Source: an uncultured Bacilli bacterium (GTDB lineage Bacteria > Bacillota_I > Bacilli_A > RF39 > UBA660). Taken from it: a DNA stretch of 64,000 nt. The stretch is taken from NCBI GenBank assembly GCA_934086485.1, contig CAKOIF010000005.1, positions 1 to 64,000 of the forward strand, in the 5' to 3' direction. This document shows, piece by piece, positions 8,801 through 17,521 of this stretch. The position numbers and the translations under genes are program-made. Under the pieces are notes generated by a model. The model was given only the letters and a program-made list of their open reading frames with translations, was not told the DNA's origin and searched no databases. Within the stretch, counting starts at the first letter, position 1. Each line of letters opens with the position of its first letter.

Positions 8801-11762
8801 AAAGGAAGTACCAACAGTTTATATGTTTGCTTGGGAATCTGCAGAAAACTTTATTACATATAAATATGAGATAATTGATAAAGATAAAGCAATAAATAAT
8901 GATGATAATAATTTATATTATTCTGTAAATGAAGATGAAACTATTAATCTTGGTGAAAGTATTACTTGTCCAAAACCATTAAGAGCATATAATGCATCAG
9001 CATATAAATGTACAAAGATTAATAATTTAAATAATGCTGATAATTATAAATTACACGTTAATGTTAAATTAATTGAAAGTGATACTTATGAAAGTAGTTA
9101 TGCATTAGTAAGTGAAAAAGTATTTAATGGTATTAGTCCACTTGATATGAGTTATAGTATACTTAAAAATGAAAATAAATTAATGTATAATAATTTACTT
9201 ATTATGAAACTTACAGGTCAAACATCAAAAGTTGCATCTTATAACTTGGTATTATCAGATGGAAGTTCAACATTTAAGATAGAAAATATTAATAATAATA
9301 AAACTGATGGCTTCCTAGATGCTATCGGAGGTAATAAAATAACTTATACTAAAGGTAGTGAAACAAAGACTTGGAATTATTCAGGTTATGATAAAAATAA
9401 TGAATTATTACATACTGCCTATATTGGTTCTTGTGATGAAGAAGATTTATGTTTATATTTAGATTATTCTAAATTATATTATTCAAGTACTTTTGGACCT
9501 TTATTTGAAAGTTATAAAAATAAAAATATTACTATTACCCTTGAGGGTTTATATGATACTGGTAAGGTAGGATTCTTGGGTAACACAAATAAAAATTATG
9601 CATTTGTAAAAAGCGAAACTGGTGAATATATTTTACTATTTGATAGAAACTTTACTTTATCACAAAATGCAATTGGTGCTTATTACCCATTTACTTCCGG
9701 AGGATACTTCGTTGATGATGATGAACCGGGAGCAGGTAATAATACTTATGTAAATAATGATTATTTTATAGGAAATATTTACTTTAAAAACCTTGCATCA
9801 AGATATTTTGCTAATAAAAATGAAATATTCTATGAAAGAAAAGTTGATTACAAAGTAAATGAAAAAGGTGTTACAATATATTTAAATAAAGATTATGAAG
9901 CTATTGATATAAAAGAACTTGGTACATCAGAAATAACTAGTTTAGATAATACTTTTACTTATGAAAACGTTGTACCATCATTAAAAGTTAATTTAGTTTC
10001 GCCAACTATAAATGGTGCTAAAATTAATATGCAAATATCAGGTATTAAAGAAAGTGATATTGACAGTGAAGATAATGTTAAATACCTTTATTTAGAGGTA
10101 GGAAATAGCACTATTAAAATTAATAAAGATGAACTTACTTCTCAAAGTGGAGTAGTAAGTGGTAATAGTTATGTAATTAAAACATATTCAAATTACTTAT
10201 TAAATTTAAAATCTGTAAGAGTCGATAATAAAGTAGTTACTGATTATAAATATGATTATTTAACAAAGACTATTAAATTTAATGATGAAGAGTATTCTGG
10301 TAAAAAGATTGATATTACTTATGAAATTACATTATATGGTTTTGATATTAATACTGAATATAACATAAAAGTTTATATGATGATATCTTCGAAGAAAGTA
10401 TATTTAACAGATTCATCTAGTACTCTTTATGAAACATTTAACTATACATTTAAAACTTTAAGTGAGGCTGATGTAAAAGTAACGGGTGCTTCATTTGATA
10501 TTAATTCTAAAGATGATTATTCACAAAGATTATTAAATTTAAATTATAATATTTCAGATATTATGGGTATTAAATCAGTAGATTATGAAATTTGTGATGG
10601 TGGTGTATGTGCTACAAATATTCAAAATTGCAGTGATGATAATTACAACGTTTTAGGAAATACTACATGTGTTAAATCAAATAAATATGATATGTCAGCA
10701 TCTTTTGATATAACTGGTGATAGCTTTATATTTGGTAAAGATTATCAAACTAAATTAACTGCTAAAGTGGATACTCCTTCAGGAGAAAAAGATATAGTTA
10801 TCTATAACAGTGGTGTAAATGCTCGAAGTCTTACAGCACCAAACTTAGATGTTATTAAAGCAAGTCATTATAATACAACAAGTGGTTATTATTTAAACTT
10901 TAAAATTGCCTTTAATGACCCTGATAAAGTTGTTACAAGTGGTAACTATAAAGCATATCTTGCAATACTTCAAAATGGTGAATATAAAGTTGTAAGTGGT
11001 TCCGAAGAAGTTAAAAATATCTTTAGTTCAAATAATAAAACAAGATATAATAACCTTGAGGAAAATAAACAATATTATTTCATTATAGAGTATGATACAT
11101 ATATAAATAATAATGGAACAACTGCTCTTGAACATCATTTTGATAGATACTTAATGTTTACATTAAATAATTATCATATTAATACAGGACTTGTTCAATA
11201 TATGGCTAATAACTATGTTGGTGAAGATCAAAACATTTATGGTGAAACTACATTAAGATTTGGTTATGCTGCAAATATTATGAAAGATATTGTCCCAGTG
11301 GAACCTGATGAAGATTATGTAGAACAAGAGGCTTATGTAGTAGGAATAACTTATGCAATTAACTCAATCGAAAGTTCTGTAGGAAATATTTATATTTCTG
11401 GAACAAAGATGTTTGATGAGTTAAGTACTGATGAAGATGATAAGATTATTTATATAACTGGTTCAACAGAAAGTTCAGTAGTCGGAGATAGTTATTATCA
11501 AATAATGCTAAAACATAATGGCACAAAAGGTCAAAATGCTAATGCATATGCTTATACTGATGAACTACTTTTAAGAAGCGCTGGTTATAACATAGTATAT
11601 AAATTCTATTTAGGAGGAGCTATTACTAAAGATTTAAATACTGAGGAAAAATGTATTGCAAATGCTGCCTCAAATAAATGGAATGCTGAAAAAAATGAAT
11701 GCTATATTCTTGGTAGTGAAAATAATGCTACAACAAGAACTGAAGATAAGAAAAGAGGGTAA
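5829..11762 (+). CDS. Giant membrane-anchored extracellular protein with fibronectin III-like modules, first gene of F1-like ATPase operon
   Basis: A 1977-residue protein with one N-terminal transmembrane helix (about 7-27) and the rest predicted outside the cell. Residues about 35-245 form a beta-rich domain that looks related to domains in the proteins at 11765 and 17502. An acidic linker (D-D-K-N-D-D-D-N-T-G-G-N-N) follows, then a long series of Fn3/Ig-like modules of about 90-110 residues (for example Y-V-R-L-L-S-S-N-V-N...T-F-N-T). Near the C-terminus is a Cys motif C-I-A-N...N-K-W-N-A...C-Y; the tail is charged. ATG follows AGAGAGGG. It is separated by 2 bp from the next gene. Exact function unknown; position suggests it is the external effector or cargo of the ATPase. 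No sortase motif or C-terminal anchor is seen. Confidence 0.7.
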   Translation: MKNKGLVTIILVSIVTFAALVFSLYKFVLKEKTVFYSDGYVSITDSDVPEKAYFIKGTEYKKGYSDDVIFTSKDDKKTVASIYSFAFYNDKSISFLNDGVLMPLDDLNEKYLSYYNIKSKYLINYKDDRYLISSKNKDITFSSFIGRISDTKYIVAGKNLKLKLTSSENMYENYYFEFEFIDGGLVRITNETLNIETIASECFILTPDNVKVDLDKKIISVGNETKLNLSEIVINSDQNIDILYDDKNDDDNTGGNNTTTNPNKPNIKIEDRYQVETVVDYKKAPYVRLLSSNVNSHKIDINFDVIDDNNLITSSVYAKLLNVKTGDVIDLKEYKTYGKINEYVYDGLKSNSKYILTIYASYKGNTGVVSDYVLFQRTFNTSEIGALLELDYKDSNSLSYNINVSKTSTFTSGTLNLYDEKSNLVDSVRFENNGQKINHTFNNLNPNKKYIAKIEDITYGSISYPDGNAASVTSSTLKVNPFKDTQIMPNVIATVNKKDYTVSIKLENVVDPNNSIKKVIYNIYDEGDNLVKTITKDKPLEEVLKFEKPLEKNKNYYVNAIISINDNEKNIDYRTENSPLFNMNNLQAPTISAKNIYVSASTVTGEFTIYDPDNTIDKTKNIYVEYKNMSSGDVATIPLTYTDCSSSESETTKCASINLSMLKSSTKYTLDLYAYYDLKDEEKPAGVNFVDRTLIFTTEANVVKTNMESITLTDEEAFKDIFNVNVNLEISKLIDESITADVIKENFKSFEIELCEGTLYNNSHISSINVTENIIADYFDGTKKLTLADFGYTLDMLRERHKDGIISKNYVIFIKNGISGNDSVVFDPGYLEFRINDSLLVLASGEATIEVTQIPNAGKDENLKDDTTIGLKITPILKDTTSENEEEVTNNNSIKKYIKKINYKIYDITNGKDEANTLKITDELELTASDNLPEKTLYFSDYEFLKRGHIYVVEYTLSLKFTPESDELLFPFNKDDLSKNEPVTSENINVLKEVPTVYMFAWESAENFITYKYEIIDKDKAINNDDNNLYYSVNEDETINLGESITCPKPLRAYNASAYKCTKINNLNNADNYKLHVNVKLIESDTYESSYALVSEKVFNGISPLDMSYSILKNENKLMYNNLLIMKLTGQTSKVASYNLVLSDGSSTFKIENINNNKTDGFLDAIGGNKITYTKGSETKTWNYSGYDKNNELLHTAYIGSCDEEDLCLYLDYSKLYYSSTFGPLFESYKNKNITITLEGLYDTGKVGFLGNTNKNYAFVKSETGEYILLFDRNFTLSQNAIGAYYPFTSGGYFVDDDEPGAGNNTYVNNDYFIGNIYFKNLASRYFANKNEIFYERKVDYKVNEKGVTIYLNKDYEAIDIKELGTSEITSLDNTFTYENVVPSLKVNLVSPTINGAKINMQISGIKESDIDSEDNVKYLYLEVGNSTIKINKDELTSQSGVVSGNSYVIKTYSNYLLNLKSVRVDNKVVTDYKYDYLTKTIKFNDEEYSGKKIDITYEITLYGFDINTEYNIKVYMMISSKKVYLTDSSSTLYETFNYTFKTLSEADVKVTGASFDINSKDDYSQRLLNLNYNISDIMGIKSVDYEICDGGVCATNIQNCSDDNYNVLGNTTCVKSNKYDMSASFDITGDSFIFGKDYQTKLTAKVDTPSGEKDIVIYNSGVNARSLTAPNLDVIKASHYNTTSGYYLNFKIAFNDPDKVVTSGNYKAYLAILQNGEYKVVSGSEEVKNIFSSNNKTRYNNLEENKQYYFIIEYDTYINNNGTTALEHHFDRYLMFTLNNYHINTGLVQYMANNYVGEDQNIYGETTLRFGYAANIMKDIVPVEPDEDYVEQEAYVVGITYAINSIESSVGNIYISGTKMFDELSTDEDDKIIYITGSTESSVVGDSYYQIMLKHNGTKGQNANAYAYTDELLLRSAGYNIVYKFYLGGAITKDLNTEEKCIANAASNKWNAEKNECYILGSENNATTRTEDKKRG

Positions 11763-11764
11763 GA

Positions 11765-13096
11765 ATGAGAAAATTAAATTCAAAAAATAAACTTTTAATT
11801 TTAGGACTATCAATTTTTACCTTCTTAGTTCTTTCAGTAGTGTGCGTATTTATAATATTTAAAATAAAAGATTATAATGTAAAATATGAAGTAAGTTCTA
11901 TAAGTTATTTATATAATAAAGATAAAGAACTTATAACAGTTAAAAATAATAGTTATATTAAAAAAGATTTTATTGGTAATTATTATTTAGTTCAAGATAA
12001 GAAAAAAGTTTCTCTTGGAAATAAAGTTGTAATATATAATAGCTCAACTGGAGAAATGAAACTTCTTGGAACATTTTATGAAGTACTTGATAATGGTGAA
12101 ACTAAAAAATATACAAATGAAAATATATTTTCTGCTTTATCAAATAAAATATTTAAAATAAGTGATCGAAAATATTTACTTACTGGTAAAGTAATTAAAA
12201 GTGAGGATGACTTATTAAATGCAGAAAATTATTTACTTGTCGATTTAGATAAAGTAGGAAACTCTTATGTATATAATAACGTAATAAGTTATAAATCTTT
12301 TGGAGTACTTAATTTAAAACTAGGTAATTTTACATTTAAAACTAATGAAGAAAAACTTGTATATGATGATAAAGAGTTTGATCTTGCTAAAATAAGTGGT
12401 TCAACAAATGAATATTTTAATAAAAAATATGAAGAGCCAAAACCTGATAATAATGGTACTGATAATGTTTATCCAGATAATAATTATACATTTATCAATA
12501 ATATTCATCAAACAATAACTAATAATAAATATGTTACTCATAAAACTATGGTACTTGATAGTAAATCAGATAGTAATAGTATAACAGTATCATATATGGT
12601 TTATGATCCTCTTACTGAGTTTACTAGCGTATATATTGTAGTTAAACTTGGCGAAAGTGAAGTTGAAAGATATACTGTAGATCCTGCCTCAACTACATAT
12701 GACATAAAAGATTTACTTCCTGGACAAGAATATACTTTAGAGTTCTATTATGATTTTAAAGATAATGGAAATGTAGTAAGTCAAAAATTTGATGAAATAA
12801 AAGTTAAAACAAAATCAGTAAATGGACAAATTACACTTGATAAAGTTAGTGCAAATAGTGTATCATATATATTGAAAGTAGATGGTAGTATTGATTATGC
12901 AAAAGCAAATCTTTATATAGATGATATTTTAGTGGCCACGGATAATAATTTAAACTTAGAACTTGCTAAAAATGGTGGTTATACAGGTTTATTTAGTTAT
13001 TCTGGTGTAGGTAAGATTGCTAAAATAGTAATCGAAGATGCGACACTTAATGGTGCGAATATGGGCATAATTGCTACATATAAATATATTTTATAA
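11765..13096 (+). CDS. Membrane-anchored extracellular protein with one Fn3-like module (ATPase operon)
   Basis: A 443-residue protein: N-terminal transmembrane helix (about 12-34), a beta-rich domain (about 40-215) resembling the first domain of the giant protein upstream, an acidic/Asn linker (E-E-P-K-P-D-N-N-G) and a C-terminal Fn3-like region (about 255-440). It looks like a one-module version of the 1977-residue protein and may be a co-assembling partner or minor subunit. It starts 2 bp after the previous stop and ends 14 bp before the c-like gene, so it is certainly in the same transcription unit. I recognise no family name. Confidence 0.65.
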   Translation: MRKLNSKNKLLILGLSIFTFLVLSVVCVFIIFKIKDYNVKYEVSSISYLYNKDKELITVKNNSYIKKDFIGNYYLVQDKKKVSLGNKVVIYNSSTGEMKLLGTFYEVLDNGETKKYTNENIFSALSNKIFKISDRKYLLTGKVIKSEDDLLNAENYLLVDLDKVGNSYVYNNVISYKSFGVLNLKLGNFTFKTNEEKLVYDDKEFDLAKISGSTNEYFNKKYEEPKPDNNGTDNVYPDNNYTFINNIHQTITNNKYVTHKTMVLDSKSDSNSITVSYMVYDPLTEFTSVYIVVKLGESEVERYTVDPASTTYDIKDLLPGQEYTLEFYYDFKDNGNVVSQKFDEIKVKTKSVNGQITLDKVSANSVSYILKVDGSIDYAKANLYIDDILVATDNNLNLELAKNGGYTGLFSYSGVGKIAKIVIEDATLNGANMGIIATYKYIL

Positions 13097-13110
13097 GAAG
13101 GAGTGATAAT

Positions 13111-13356
13111 ATGGAAAGCGTACTTTATGCAACAATGTTAGCAGTTGGTATAATCTTAGGTCTTACATTCTTAGGTTTATCAATTGGTTTAGGTATTATG
13201 GGAGGTAAAATAGCCGAGTCTATTGGTAGAAATCCAGAGACTAAAAATGATGTTATTCATTCAATAATGACTATTCTAGTCGTTTTAGCGGTATTTTTAT
13301 TATTCTTATTTACCTTTATTTACATTCTTTTATATCTAAATCCGTTTGTTAGCTAA
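13111..13356 (+). CDS. F0 c-subunit-like protein lacking the ion-binding carboxylate
   Basis: An 81-residue helical hairpin. Helix 1 has the Gly-rich packing face typical of c subunits (L-S-I-G-L-G-I-M-G-G-K-I-A-E), followed by the polar loop R40-N41-P42-E43, equivalent to the conserved R-Q-P-E that contacts gamma and epsilon. Helix 2 (about 48-78) contains no Asp or Glu. Counting from the loop, the essential Glu/Asp position is Ala60. A ring of this subunit could bind the central stalk but could not carry protons or sodium by the known mechanism. RBS AAGGAG. The stop overlaps the start of the next gene. Family assignment is confident; loss of ion transport is inferred. Confidence 0.8.
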   Translation: MESVLYATMLAVGIILGLTFLGLSIGLGIMGGKIAESIGRNPETKNDVIHSIMTILVVLAVFLLFLFTFIYILLYLNPFVS

Positions 13357-14096
13357 TGGAAATAGTATTACTTTTAATATTAACTGGATTACTTTCAGTT
13401 ATAATGTTCTTTTCTCTAAAAAAACTTATTGAGAGCTTAAATAAAGATAGTCAAAAATATTACTTTAAGACTATGCAAGCTCTTGATAAGAAAATAGAGG
13501 AAAAAAACAAAGAAACAAATGAAGAAAAAATTAATAATGAATTTTATGAAGAGGATAAAAAGAAGGTAGAAGTAAAAGAGGGTATCGATAAATCACTTCT
13601 TGATATTTATAATAATGCTGATTATGAAAATGAAAATGCCTTAAAAATTGCTAATAAAGTTGATGCAATATTTAAGATTGATGAAGATAAAATAATATCT
13701 TCCTTTGTTAAGAATAATACAGTAGATGAAAATTATAAATATTATCAAAGTATTTACGATAGATTTAGTCCAAATCTAATATATAAACTTAAAATGCTAA
13801 ATAAAGATAATCAAATAAATGAAATATCTAAAATGCTTAATGAAGATGAATATAAAGTATTTTATGATTATTTAAAGCATCATAAGTTTAAGTTAAATAG
13901 ATTTTTATTAGATTTTGAACTTAATATAGAAAAAACAAATCCAGTTATTGAAGTTATAACTGGTGATAAAAATAAGAATTATAATCATATTAATCCATAT
14001 GTAAAAACTTCTTATAGTGATGATATATATAAAGGAATTATAATTAAATATCAGGATAGAATTTATGATTATAGCATAAATGAAAGGGATGTGTGA
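13356..14096 (+). CDS. b-delta fusion-like peripheral stalk subunit of the F1-like ATPase
   Basis: A 246-residue protein. Residues 1-20 are a transmembrane helix as in subunit b. Residues about 25-80 are highly charged and likely coiled coil (the second stalk). The rest is helical and ends in a motif matching the C-terminus of F1 delta: Y-K-G-I-I-I-K-Y-Q-D-R-I-Y-D-Y-S-I-N, compare the delta pattern G-..-I-..-D-..-S-I. It lies exactly where atpF-atpH lie in F-ATPase operons, between c and alpha. Start overlaps the c stop by one base. It implies that the enzyme has a membrane-anchored stator. Fusion is inferred from motif and position. Confidence 0.6.
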   Translation: MEIVLLLILTGLLSVIMFFSLKKLIESLNKDSQKYYFKTMQALDKKIEEKNKETNEEKINNEFYEEDKKKVEVKEGIDKSLLDIYNNADYENENALKIANKVDAIFKIDEDKIISSFVKNNTVDENYKYYQSIYDRFSPNLIYKLKMLNKDNQINEISKMLNEDEYKVFYDYLKHHKFKLNRFLLDFELNIEKTNPVIEVITGDKNKNYNHINPYVKTSYSDDIYKGIIIKYQDRIYDYSINERDV

Positions 14097-14099
14097 CTT

Positions 14100-15422
14100 G
14101 TGAGTGTTATGTGGGATGAAATAGCAAAAGATGTTATGAAAGATATTAATGAAGAAAATAATGTCTTTTCTATTGGTAAAGTTATAAATATTACTGGAAG
14201 TATGATTGAGGTAGCGGGCCTTAAGGATGTTGCATTTTTTGAAAGTGTTAGCATTTTAAATAAAGCAAAAGGTTATGTTTCAGCAATCTATGAAAATACA
14301 GTTAATATTTCTTTAGTAGAGCAAAATGATACCATTTTAATCGGAGATAAAGTTTATACACTAAATAAAAACTTTAAAGTATCTTTTTCTATGGATAGTT
14401 TAGGTAAAGTAATAGATGTATTTGGAAATGATTTAATAAGTGGTAAAAAGTTTGATAATTTACTAGAGTTTGATGTAGAAACAGGTAATATTCCTTTAGT
14501 TGAAAGAAGTGAAGTTAAAAGAGAATTTTTAACTGGTATTGCTGGTATAGATTTATTCTATCCAATAGGTAAAGGACAAAGACAACTTATTATCGGAGAT
14601 AAAAAAACTGGTAAAACACAAATTTGTCTTGATATGATAGCAAATCAAAAAAACTCTAGAATGCTTTGTATTTATGTAGCCATTGGTAAAACAAAAAAAG
14701 AAGTTAAACAAATTTATTATGAGCTTACTAAGATGGGAGCCATGAGTTATACAATTATAATTGCATCATTTTTTGATGATTTACCTGCGAAAAGTTATGT
14801 TACACCTTATGCTGCGACAAGTATTGCAAAATATTTTATGAGACAAGGGTTAGATGTTCTAGTAATATTTGATGATTTAAAGAAACATGCAGATATTTAT
14901 AGACATATGAGTTTGGCCGCTAAAAAGGTTCCAGGAAGAGATGCTTATCCATCAGATATTTTCTATACACATGCAAGACTACTTGAAAATGGTTGTCAAC
15001 ATATAGGTGGAGGTTCAATTACAATGATTCCAGTAGTCGAAACTCGAAGTGGAGATATTACCGATTATATTTCCACGAATATTATTTCTATTTGTGATGG
15101 ACAACTTGTTTTATCACTAAAGAAATTTAATAAAGGTGAACGTCCAGCAATTGATTATGGACTTTCCGTATCAAGACTTGGTGGAGCAGTTCAATCTAGA
15201 GAAATGAAAAAAGTTGGTATTAAAATTAAACAAGATTTACTTTCATATTTGGAAATTAGAGATATTTATGAACTAGTTAATCTTGATGATTTAGGAGAAA
15301 ATATGAAAAATCGTATGATCGAAGGTCAAAAGATTTTATCTAAACTAAATCAATATAAATATAGTCCTCTTACAAAAGAGGAAATGACAACTCTATTTGA
15401 TGACATTAAGGAGGTAAAATAA
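14100..15422 (+). CDS. F1-like ATPase alpha subunit (non-catalytic nucleotide-binding subunit)
   Basis: A 440-residue alpha homologue, shorter than the usual 500. N-terminal helix and beta-barrel (1-95), P-loop G-D-K-K-T-G-K-T at 166-173, the stretch P-G-R-D-A-Y-P-S-D-I-F-Y at 278-289, V-E-T-R-S-G-D at 313-319, and the arginine finger in S-V-S-R359-L-G-G, which completes the catalytic site on beta. The C-terminal helical domain is short. GTG start 10 bp after AAAGGGA; one base pair of overlap with beta, which has its own AAGGAGG. The essential residues are kept, so the alpha-beta hexamer should hydrolyse ATP. It is clearly diverged from housekeeping AtpA. Confidence 0.9.
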   Translation: MSVMWDEIAKDVMKDINEENNVFSIGKVINITGSMIEVAGLKDVAFFESVSILNKAKGYVSAIYENTVNISLVEQNDTILIGDKVYTLNKNFKVSFSMDSLGKVIDVFGNDLISGKKFDNLLEFDVETGNIPLVERSEVKREFLTGIAGIDLFYPIGKGQRQLIIGDKKTGKTQICLDMIANQKNSRMLCIYVAIGKTKKEVKQIYYELTKMGAMSYTIIIASFFDDLPAKSYVTPYAATSIAKYFMRQGLDVLVIFDDLKKHADIYRHMSLAAKKVPGRDAYPSDIFYTHARLLENGCQHIGGGSITMIPVVETRSGDITDYISTNIISICDGQLVLSLKKFNKGERPAIDYGLSVSRLGGAVQSREMKKVGIKIKQDLLSYLEIRDIYELVNLDDLGENMKNRMIEGQKILSKLNQYKYSPLTKEEMTTLFDDIKEVK

Positions 15423-16768
15423 TGATAGTTGGTAAAGTACTTAGTATATTAGATGTTTCCATTAAAGTTATTTTATCTACTGATGAACTTGAAATCGGAG
15501 ATATACTTACAACTAAAGATGGTAAATATAATTTTGAGGTTGTATCATTAACTTCAGTCGAGGCAACTTGTATTACTCTTGAATCTAACTGGGGACTTAA
15601 AAAAGGTGAAAAACTATATAAAAAAGCTAAAGGTATTGAAATAGAATACTCTGATAGAGCAATAGGTCGTGTATTTGATTCTTATGGTAATATTGTTGAT
15701 GGTAAACCATTTACAAGTGAAAAAAAGAAAATTACAAGAAATAAAACAATAAGCCTTCAGGACCTTGATATTGAGGCTAAACCACTTTGGACAGGCATTA
15801 AGATTATAGATTTCTTTGCTCCAATCCAAAGAGGATTTAAAATAGGTTTAATTGGTGGTGCTGGTGTAGGTAAAACCGTACTAATTCGTGAACTTATTCA
15901 CAATATTTATAATTCAACAAGTGCTAATGCAATCTTTATTGGTGCTGGAGAACGTTCTAGGGAAGGTAAAGAACTTATCGAAGAAATGGATAAGAATGGT
16001 CTACTTGATAAAATTGCTTTAGTATTTGGTCAAATGGGATCAAACCCAGTTTCAAGAAGTAAATCAATTGAATCTGGTCTTACTATCGCGGAGTATCTTC
16101 GTGATGAAAAGAAAAAAGATGCTCTTGTATTTATAGATAATGTATACCGTTTTATACAAGCACGAAGTGAAATAGCAATGGAACTTAAAGAAATCCTTGT
16201 AGAAAATGGTTATATGGCTAATATGAATGAACTTATTAGTAAAATTGAGGAACGTGCAAACTCTACTAAAGATGGAGCAATTACATCATTTCAAACAATA
16301 TATGTTCCAGCAGATGATTTAAATGATGAAGCCGTTCAAAATATTTCCTCATATATGGATGGACAAATTACTCTTGATCGTAAGATGAGTGAAAAAGGTT
16401 TATATCCCGCAATTAATGTATTTAAATCTACTTCAAAACTTGTAGATATTGATGTTTTAGGAGAAAGACATTATAATCTTTTAAAGAAAGCATTAGCATA
16501 TTATACAAGATATGATGAACTCGAAGAGGTTATTGCAATACTTGGTGTAGATGAAATGAGTGAGGAAGATAAAAATATTTTCTATCGAACAAGAAAACTT
16601 AGAAATTATTTCTCACAACCACTTTTTGCATCAGAATCATTTACTAATATGCCAGGCGTAAAAGTAGATATCGAAGATATTTTAAATGACGTAGAAAATA
16701 TTTTAAATGGTAAATATGATTTCATTGATGAACTATCATTTTTATATATAGGTGCTTATGGAAAATAA
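15422..16768 (+). CDS. F1-like ATPase beta subunit (catalytic)
   Basis: A 448-residue beta homologue. P-loop G-G-A-G-V-G-K-T at 145-152, catalytic Glu177 in G-E-R-S-R-E-G, Walker B Asp238 in L-V-F-I-D-N-V-Y-R-F, I-Y-V-P-A-D-D-L at 292-299, and the D-E-M-S-E-E-D loop at 376-382 that contacts the rotating shaft. All catalytic residues are present, so this is an active ATPase subunit. The usual Q-M-N-E-P-P-G motif reads Q-M-G-S-N-P-V. Compared with AtpD it is about 20 residues short. In the operon it lies between alpha and epsilon, whereas gamma is displaced to the end. Confidence 0.92.
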   Translation: MIVGKVLSILDVSIKVILSTDELEIGDILTTKDGKYNFEVVSLTSVEATCITLESNWGLKKGEKLYKKAKGIEIEYSDRAIGRVFDSYGNIVDGKPFTSEKKKITRNKTISLQDLDIEAKPLWTGIKIIDFFAPIQRGFKIGLIGGAGVGKTVLIRELIHNIYNSTSANAIFIGAGERSREGKELIEEMDKNGLLDKIALVFGQMGSNPVSRSKSIESGLTIAEYLRDEKKKDALVFIDNVYRFIQARSEIAMELKEILVENGYMANMNELISKIEERANSTKDGAITSFQTIYVPADDLNDEAVQNISSYMDGQITLDRKMSEKGLYPAINVFKSTSKLVDIDVLGERHYNLLKKALAYYTRYDELEEVIAILGVDEMSEEDKNIFYRTRKLRNYFSQPLFASESFTNMPGVKVDIEDILNDVENILNGKYDFIDELSFLYIGAYGK

Positions 16769-17015
16769 GGGAATACTTGTAAATGTATTTGAACTTGAAA
16801 CAGGTCTTACAACTTACAAGGATTGTGAATATATAAGAATAACTGATGAAAAATATAATTTACTTGTAATGCTTGATTATACACCAATAATTGGCGAGGT
16901 AAATGGTAAAATTGATATTATGTATAATGGGAAGGAAATACATTATGAAGGTGTTAAAGCAAGTTTTATGAATAGTAATAATGTATTTAATTTAATGATT
17001 CAAGGGAGGAAATAA
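16758..17015 (+). CDS. F1-like ATPase epsilon-like subunit (beta-sandwich only)
   Basis: About 85 residues matching the N-terminal beta-sandwich of F1 epsilon: a start strand (I-L-V-N-V-F-E-L), a T-G-L-T-T-Y-K segment at the place of the family's T-P-E-G, a Y-T-P-I-I-G segment in place of the usual G-H-A-P-L, and alternating strands to the end. The C-terminal helical hairpin that inhibits hydrolysis in ordinary epsilon is absent. Start chosen at ATG 16758 inside the end of beta; GTG 16752 is the alternative. It overlaps the next start by one base. Role: linking gamma to the c-like ring, inferred from family and operon. Confidence 0.7.
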   Translation: MENKGILVNVFELETGLTTYKDCEYIRITDEKYNLLVMLDYTPIIGEVNGKIDIMYNGKEIHYEGVKASFMNSNNVFNLMIQGRK

Positions 17016-17521
17016 TGGTAGAATTTATTCAAAAATATTTATTTTTAGTAATTGTTTTTTCCCTTTTCCTTGTTCTTATTTTTGCTCTTTATTTCATTAT
17101 AAAAAAGCAAGGTAAAAATAATTATAATTTGTATGGAATGTTCTTAAATCTAAAAAATAATGAAATATTTGCTTTAAGTTTAATTATTATTAATTACTTA
17201 TTTCTAACATATTTTCTTATTTTTAAATTAGATTTTAGTGTTTCTTTTGCCGTAGTTAGTGAAATTTTAATATTAATTAGTTTTATTTTAGTATTAAAAT
17301 GGAAAGCACTTTTTATAAATTTACTTATAAATGGTGTCAATGTTTCCACTATATACCTTGCTAATTTAATTAATGAAATAAAACTTGCAAATACCGATAA
17401 TTACATTTATTTCTTTTTACAAGTAGCAATAAATTTATTTGGCTTATTCTTTTATATGTTTACACATTTAAAATTTATAAGAGATATTAGAAAGGTAAAA
17501 AATGAAAAAGAAAATAATTAA
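17015..17521 (+). CDS. Polytopic membrane protein of the F1-like ATPase operon
   Basis: A 168-residue protein with four or five hydrophobic helices (about 5-29, 50-72, 75-97, 100-118, 127-150) and a basic C-terminus. It stands in place of an a-subunit or other membrane component, but I see neither the conserved Arg of subunit a nor its R-L-x-x-N pattern, so it is not recognisable as AtpB. Possibly the partner of the c-like ring in a non-conducting X0 assembly. Start overlaps epsilon; the end overlaps the next gene by 20 bp. Confidence 0.6.
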   Translation: MVEFIQKYLFLVIVFSLFLVLIFALYFIIKKQGKNNYNLYGMFLNLKNNEIFALSLIIINYLFLTYFLIFKLDFSVSFAVVSEILILISFILVLKWKALFINLLINGVNVSTIYLANLINEIKLANTDNYIYFFLQVAINLFGLFFYMFTHLKFIRDIRKVKNEKENN

